DNA from: JAQVUB01 sp033809415
GTDB lineage: Bacteria; Verrucomicrobiota; Lentisphaeria; Oligosphaerales; Oligosphaeraceae
Reading direction: 5' to 3'
Length of the DNA: 16,270 nucleotides
Assembly (NCBI GenBank): GCA_033809415.1
Contig: JAPXLT010000083.1
Location: 1-16,270 of the forward strand
Part shown: in pieces, positions 13,548 to 16,270 of the stretch
Layout of the letters: every line of letters starts with the position of its first letter
Numbering within the stretch: the first letter of the stretch is position 1
Notes under the pieces: generated by a model
Told to the model about the DNA's origin: nothing
The model's database searches: none
The model's input: the letters and a program-made list of their open reading frames with translations, nothing else
Translations under genes and position numbers: made by a program

Positions 13548-13639
13548 TTCGTGCCTTTTCGTGTCTTTTCGTTGTTAAAAAATAGGTTGTGGGCGGTAGC
13601 CCACGCCGCGCTTACCGTGTCTTCCGTGGACAAAAAATG
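13548..13639 (+). repeat. Composite hairpin repeat, copy 3
   Basis: TTTTCGTGCCTTTTCGTGTC, then TTTTCGTTGTTAAAAAATA, then a core GGTTGTGGGCGGTAGCCCAC followed by GCCGCGC, then ACCGTGTCTTCCGTGGACAAA and AAATG. The core stem is perfect here (GTGGGC, loop GGTA, GCCCAC, 13589-13604), although its bases differ from copies 1 and 2. The segment 13610-13639 is the inverted partner of 10473-10502. On the minus strand the repeat begins 3 nt after the glycoside hydrolase stop codon. Confidence 0.75.
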
Positions 13640-13642
13640 TTT

Positions 13643-15994
13643 TTATTCTTCCGGGAGGTGTTTTATTTTCACGGCTAGGGATTGGCGGAATTCCGGCAGC
13701 GGGATTTCGAGGGCAGCTTTATCTTCGCTGATCACCCGTTTCTCCTGGTGCAGGATTTCGCCGGAGCGCGAATTCCAGATTTCGAGGGTGTAGGAACCTG
13801 TCTGCAAATGATTAACCGTCAGCTTTTTACCGCTGTGCAGGGCAGGTTGCATATTTTCCACTTCTGGGAAGTAATAGTCCGTATCGAAGAGCCATGCGTA
13901 ATAGCGGTCAGGCGCTTTCATTTCGTTGACGCTTAGGGGACCGTTGTCCAGACGGTACTCGTTGCGTTCGAGTCCGCGGCGGTCTTCATTGGCGCCGAAG
14001 CGGTTGATTGCGTCAAATGGCTCGTATAGGTTTTTGTCTTCGAGCAGTGCGAACCACCAGTACATTGGCAGGATGCCTGCTTCGTTGAAAAGACCAGTCC
14101 AAAGTCCGATTTCGACTTGCTTCATCAAGTTGCCCATGCTGTCGGCATAGGAGGAACCGCCATATTCCGTGATCACCAGCGGCTTGTTCCATTTCTGAGC
14201 GTAGGAAACCCCCGTTTTCAACATCTTGACCAGTGCGCTGGTGCCGCCACCTGGATTGTAATAGGCATCCGTCGAAAGAAAATCGAGTTCCGGCAGATTG
14301 GCGATGGCGTCATTGATACGGTGATATCCCAGCATCCAGTGCGTCGTTACCGGATGTTTGTAGGGATCGATCTTTTTCAGGTAGGCGCCCATTTCGGCAT
14401 GCCATGCGGCGACACTGGGATGGTGGTAGAATTCAATGGTCGGACCAGTCAGATCGACTTCGGTAAACAGCTTCCAGCTGAGCAGATTCGGGCTGGCGCC
14501 CCAGCGCGCAACAATATAGTCGGCAGTATTGCGGAAAGCCGTTTTTGCTTCTTCGGAGGTATAATAATCTTCGCATTTTTCCAGAAATCCGCCTTTGGCT
14601 TTATTGTAGGGGTTTCTTGCCCATTCGGTATCGTAGGTCATGCCGAATTTTCCATGATTGTTCAGCACCAGGATCAGGTAGATGTCATTTTCCTCAGCCA
14701 GGCGCAGGATATGATCCAGCATCCATGCGCGATACTGGTTGAAATGCCCCACCCCATGAAAGCCCGGCGCGTCATTGATCCATTCCAGTGCTAGCCACCA
14801 GGACGACATCCATACCTCGACGACATTGATGCCATGCTGACGATACTTCGGGAAGAGATGATCATATGCCGCCAGCCCCATGTCCTGCCAGGTGGAATAG
14901 GGAGCGACCTGTTGATAACGCAGGTCAAACGGCGAACGCACGTTGACTCCAACTCCCCAGAAAGGCGTTTCGTCCTCATATTGCAGATAAGCCCGGTGCT
15001 TTGGATCGGTTCGAACAAAGCCATGCCATGGTCTGATATTGCTGCGGACACGGAATTCAATGGGGGGCAGGTTCCATTCCCGCCCGTCAACACGCCCCAG
15101 AATGCGCATGGAATGCGTTCCCTCGAGGCGTGGGCAGTAACGGATTTTCCACTGCGGGCTGCCTGCCGGCAATAGGCAGCGTGTCTTGTCCCACTGCGAG
15201 GAATCGTAAAGGAAATCTTCATAATAAAAAGCTCGTGTGATTTCCTTCTGCCCATTCGGCATGGTGATCTCTGCTTGGATATCCGCTGAATCCGGCTGGA
15301 ATGGGTTTAATGGCCAGTTGTTCAGCCGAAAACTGAATTCGATCCGCTGTCCGATACGAGGTTGCCGAGGCTGGAAAGCCAGATCGTAGACTTCATGCCG
15401 GGCAGACTCCTGCGGATATTTCCATAAACTAGCGCCGAGCAACTCGATCTCACCGGAAAATGTTTCTGTTGCACCGGTTTCGGATTCGATGGCGAAGCCG
15501 TATTCGAGCAGGATTTTAGATGTAAGCGGGTTCCATGGGCGCTTATGCCCTTTGCCTTCCCAAGCTTGTTCTGCATCACGGTTCCGAATCGGCAGCTGAA
15601 TTTGCAGAATACCTCCTTCCGGACGGATCAGCGGACGACGGTTCTGCCGCCAGAGAAAGTCCTTGTCCCGAGTGAAAATGACTAACCGGGCGGATTCCGG
15701 AAGTCCTTCCGGAATCTTGAATTTCATCTGCAGATGGGTCGCCTGTTGCCAGAGTGTCGCATCACCGAGTTCCGGCTGAACAAACTCCTGGCGTCCAGGT
15801 AGCTCGACCGGAACGGGCAACGTTTCCCCGGCAGGCAACGGCGTGCTGGTCGGTCCGGCCGCAGCTTCCCAAACCCGCTTCTGCCAACCTTCGAGTGGCA
15901 GGCTGGCAACCTGCTCTGCGGCGGAAGTGATTTGACTGCTAAACATCATCAGAATAAGCAGAAAGATGGTTGGTCTTGGAAATCTTATAGTCAT
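13643..15994 (-). CDS. Secreted clan GH-A (GH5-like) glycoside hydrolase with DUF5060-like domain
   Basis: A 783-residue exported enzyme. Signal peptide 1-26 (MTIRFPRPTIFLLILMMF, then SSQITSAA). Residues about 35-195 form a beta-rich N-terminal domain. About 198-316 resemble DUF5060 (HEVYDLAF... YYEDFLYD), which commonly precedes GH5-like barrels. About 340-660 form the TIM barrel: FWGVGVNV near its start, putative acid/base Glu512 in LLSWKLFTEVDLTG, nucleophile Glu610 in PLVITEYGGSS, and Trp646/Trp647 late in the barrel. Residues about 700-783 form a beta-sandwich tail (GSYTLEIWNSRSGEIL). The residue before the acid/base Glu is Thr rather than the usual Asn of clan GH-A. It probably cleaves a polysaccharide outside the cytoplasm; the linkage is unknown. 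The ATG has only a weak upstream site (GAAGA). It reads on its own, separated from the phosphonate genes by repeat DNA. Confidence 0.9.
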   Translation of the reverse strand: MTIRFPRPTIFLLILMMFSSQITSAAEQVASLPLEGWQKRVWEAAAGPTSTPLPAGETLPVPVELPGRQEFVQPELGDATLWQQATHLQMKFKIPEGLPESARLVIFTRDKDFLWRQNRRPLIRPEGGILQIQLPIRNRDAEQAWEGKGHKRPWNPLTSKILLEYGFAIESETGATETFSGEIELLGASLWKYPQESARHEVYDLAFQPRQPRIGQRIEFSFRLNNWPLNPFQPDSADIQAEITMPNGQKEITRAFYYEDFLYDSSQWDKTRCLLPAGSPQWKIRYCPRLEGTHSMRILGRVDGREWNLPPIEFRVRSNIRPWHGFVRTDPKHRAYLQYEDETPFWGVGVNVRSPFDLRYQQVAPYSTWQDMGLAAYDHLFPKYRQHGINVVEVWMSSWWLALEWINDAPGFHGVGHFNQYRAWMLDHILRLAEENDIYLILVLNNHGKFGMTYDTEWARNPYNKAKGGFLEKCEDYYTSEEAKTAFRNTADYIVARWGASPNLLSWKLFTEVDLTGPTIEFYHHPSVAAWHAEMGAYLKKIDPYKHPVTTHWMLGYHRINDAIANLPELDFLSTDAYYNPGGGTSALVKMLKTGVSYAQKWNKPLVITEYGGSSYADSMGNLMKQVEIGLWTGLFNEAGILPMYWWFALLEDKNLYEPFDAINRFGANEDRRGLERNEYRLDNGPLSVNEMKAPDRYYAWLFDTDYYFPEVENMQPALHSGKKLTVNHLQTGSYTLEIWNSRSGEILHQEKRVISEDKAALEIPLPEFRQSLAVKIKHLPEE

Positions 15995-16052
15995 GGCATT
16001 CTTCGATGGAAATTTATCGGGTTGGTGCCGCTAGTATACGTAGGGGGGCGCA

Positions 16053-16101
16053 CAAAAAAGGTTTTTAACCACGAAAGGCACGAAAAAGCACGAACTTTTT
16101 T
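16053..16101 (+). repeat. TTCGTG-type repeat, copy 4 (no hairpin core)
   Basis: CAAAAAAGGTTTTTAACCAC followed by GAAAGGCACGAAAAAGCACG and AACTTTTTTA. It has the same make-up as the minus-strand end of copy 1 (AAAAAGGATTTTTTAACCAC) and the repeat leading into the dehydrogenase. It lies about 60 nt upstream of the glycoside hydrolase start, between that gene and its candidate promoter. The apparent peptide NHERHEKARTF is repeat-encoded. Confidence 0.75.
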
Positions 16102-16120
16102 AGAGTTGGGTGGTGTGCTG

Positions 16121-16149
16121 ATCGTAACATTCAGAAATTCTGTCGTCAA
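16121..16149 (-). promoter_or_regulatory. Candidate promoter for the glycoside hydrolase
   Basis: On the minus strand TTGACG (16149-16144), 17-bp spacer, TACGAT (16126-16121): 5/6 and 4/6 matches to consensus. The spacer holds an 11-bp palindrome, CAGAA-A-TTCTG on the plus strand (16132-16142), a possible operator. The predicted leader would be about 120 nt and would include repeat copy 4. Weak evidence. Confidence 0.35.
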
Positions 16150-16151
16150 TT

Positions 16152-16210
16152 ATTTTCGTACTACTATCCTCAAACTTCTTGTTTTTTGTGCAAGATCTTC
16201 AAAAATCAGA
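16152..16210 (+). repeat. Dispersed repeat starting ATTTTCGTACTACTATC, copy 2
   Basis: Identical for 17 bp to 680-696 and then imperfectly similar for about 40 bp, same orientation. Beyond it, to the end of the window, I see AT-rich sequence with repeated TTTTTGA/AGATTTTT words and no gene. Confidence 0.6.
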
Positions 16211-16270
16211 TTCGCAAGTTGCTGACCTTGAAGCTCTTTCTCATTTTTGAGAAGATTTTTGAACTTTTTG

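Noticed and set aside
14117..14794. 225-residue plus-strand open frame
   Set aside because: It is antisense to the glycoside hydrolase barrel, whose catalytic motifs prove the minus strand is coding.

Overview
This 16.3-kb window looks like a piece of a Lentisphaerota-type (Victivallales-like) chromosome, or a relative in the PVC group. The best markers are a prepilin with the FTLIELLVVIAIIAIL N-terminus and a C-terminal H-X9-DG motif, large secreted carbohydrate-active-type proteins, an SSS-family transporter next to an FG-GAP/VCBS propeller protein, and gene-free stretches packed with short-period repeats. The assignment rests on gene style alone, not on a marker gene. All seven convincing genes are on the minus strand, so they are read from high to low coordinates.

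Region A (10343 down to 1000) looks like one regulated transcription unit. A near-consensus sigma-70 promoter with a palindromic operator over the predicted start site leads into a GntR/FCD-family regulator, a prepilin, a strong 20-bp hairpin, a 1001-residue secreted beta-rich protein, a sodium:solute symporter and an 894-residue VCBS beta-propeller protein. The natural reading is an inducible module for a small organic acid or sugar-like ligand: sensing by the FCD domain, surface handling by the pilin and secreted protein, uptake by the symporter. The substrate cannot be read from the sequence.

Region B (10473-13639) is a two-gene phosphonate cassette: an iron-type alcohol dehydrogenase resembling phosphonoacetaldehyde reductases, then a fused phosphonoacetaldehyde hydrolase/2-aminoethylphosphonate:pyruvate aminotransferase. 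The stop codon of the first abuts the start codon of the second (TAAATG). It is visibly AT-richer than its neighbours and is bracketed by inverted copies of a 30-bp repeat, which suggests import. Region C (15994 down to 13643) encodes a secreted clan GH-A (GH5-like) glycoside hydrolase with an upstream DUF5060-like domain.

The gene-free parts (1-999, 10227-10706, 13527-13642, 15995-16270) hold a collection of short-period repeats: 7-mer, 9-mer, 10/11-mer and 11-mer arrays. They also hold a recurring composite element in which a hairpin core is flanked by TTTTCGTG-type repeats. Two copies start 3 nt after a stop codon. These repeats create spurious open frames that should not be annotated as genes.
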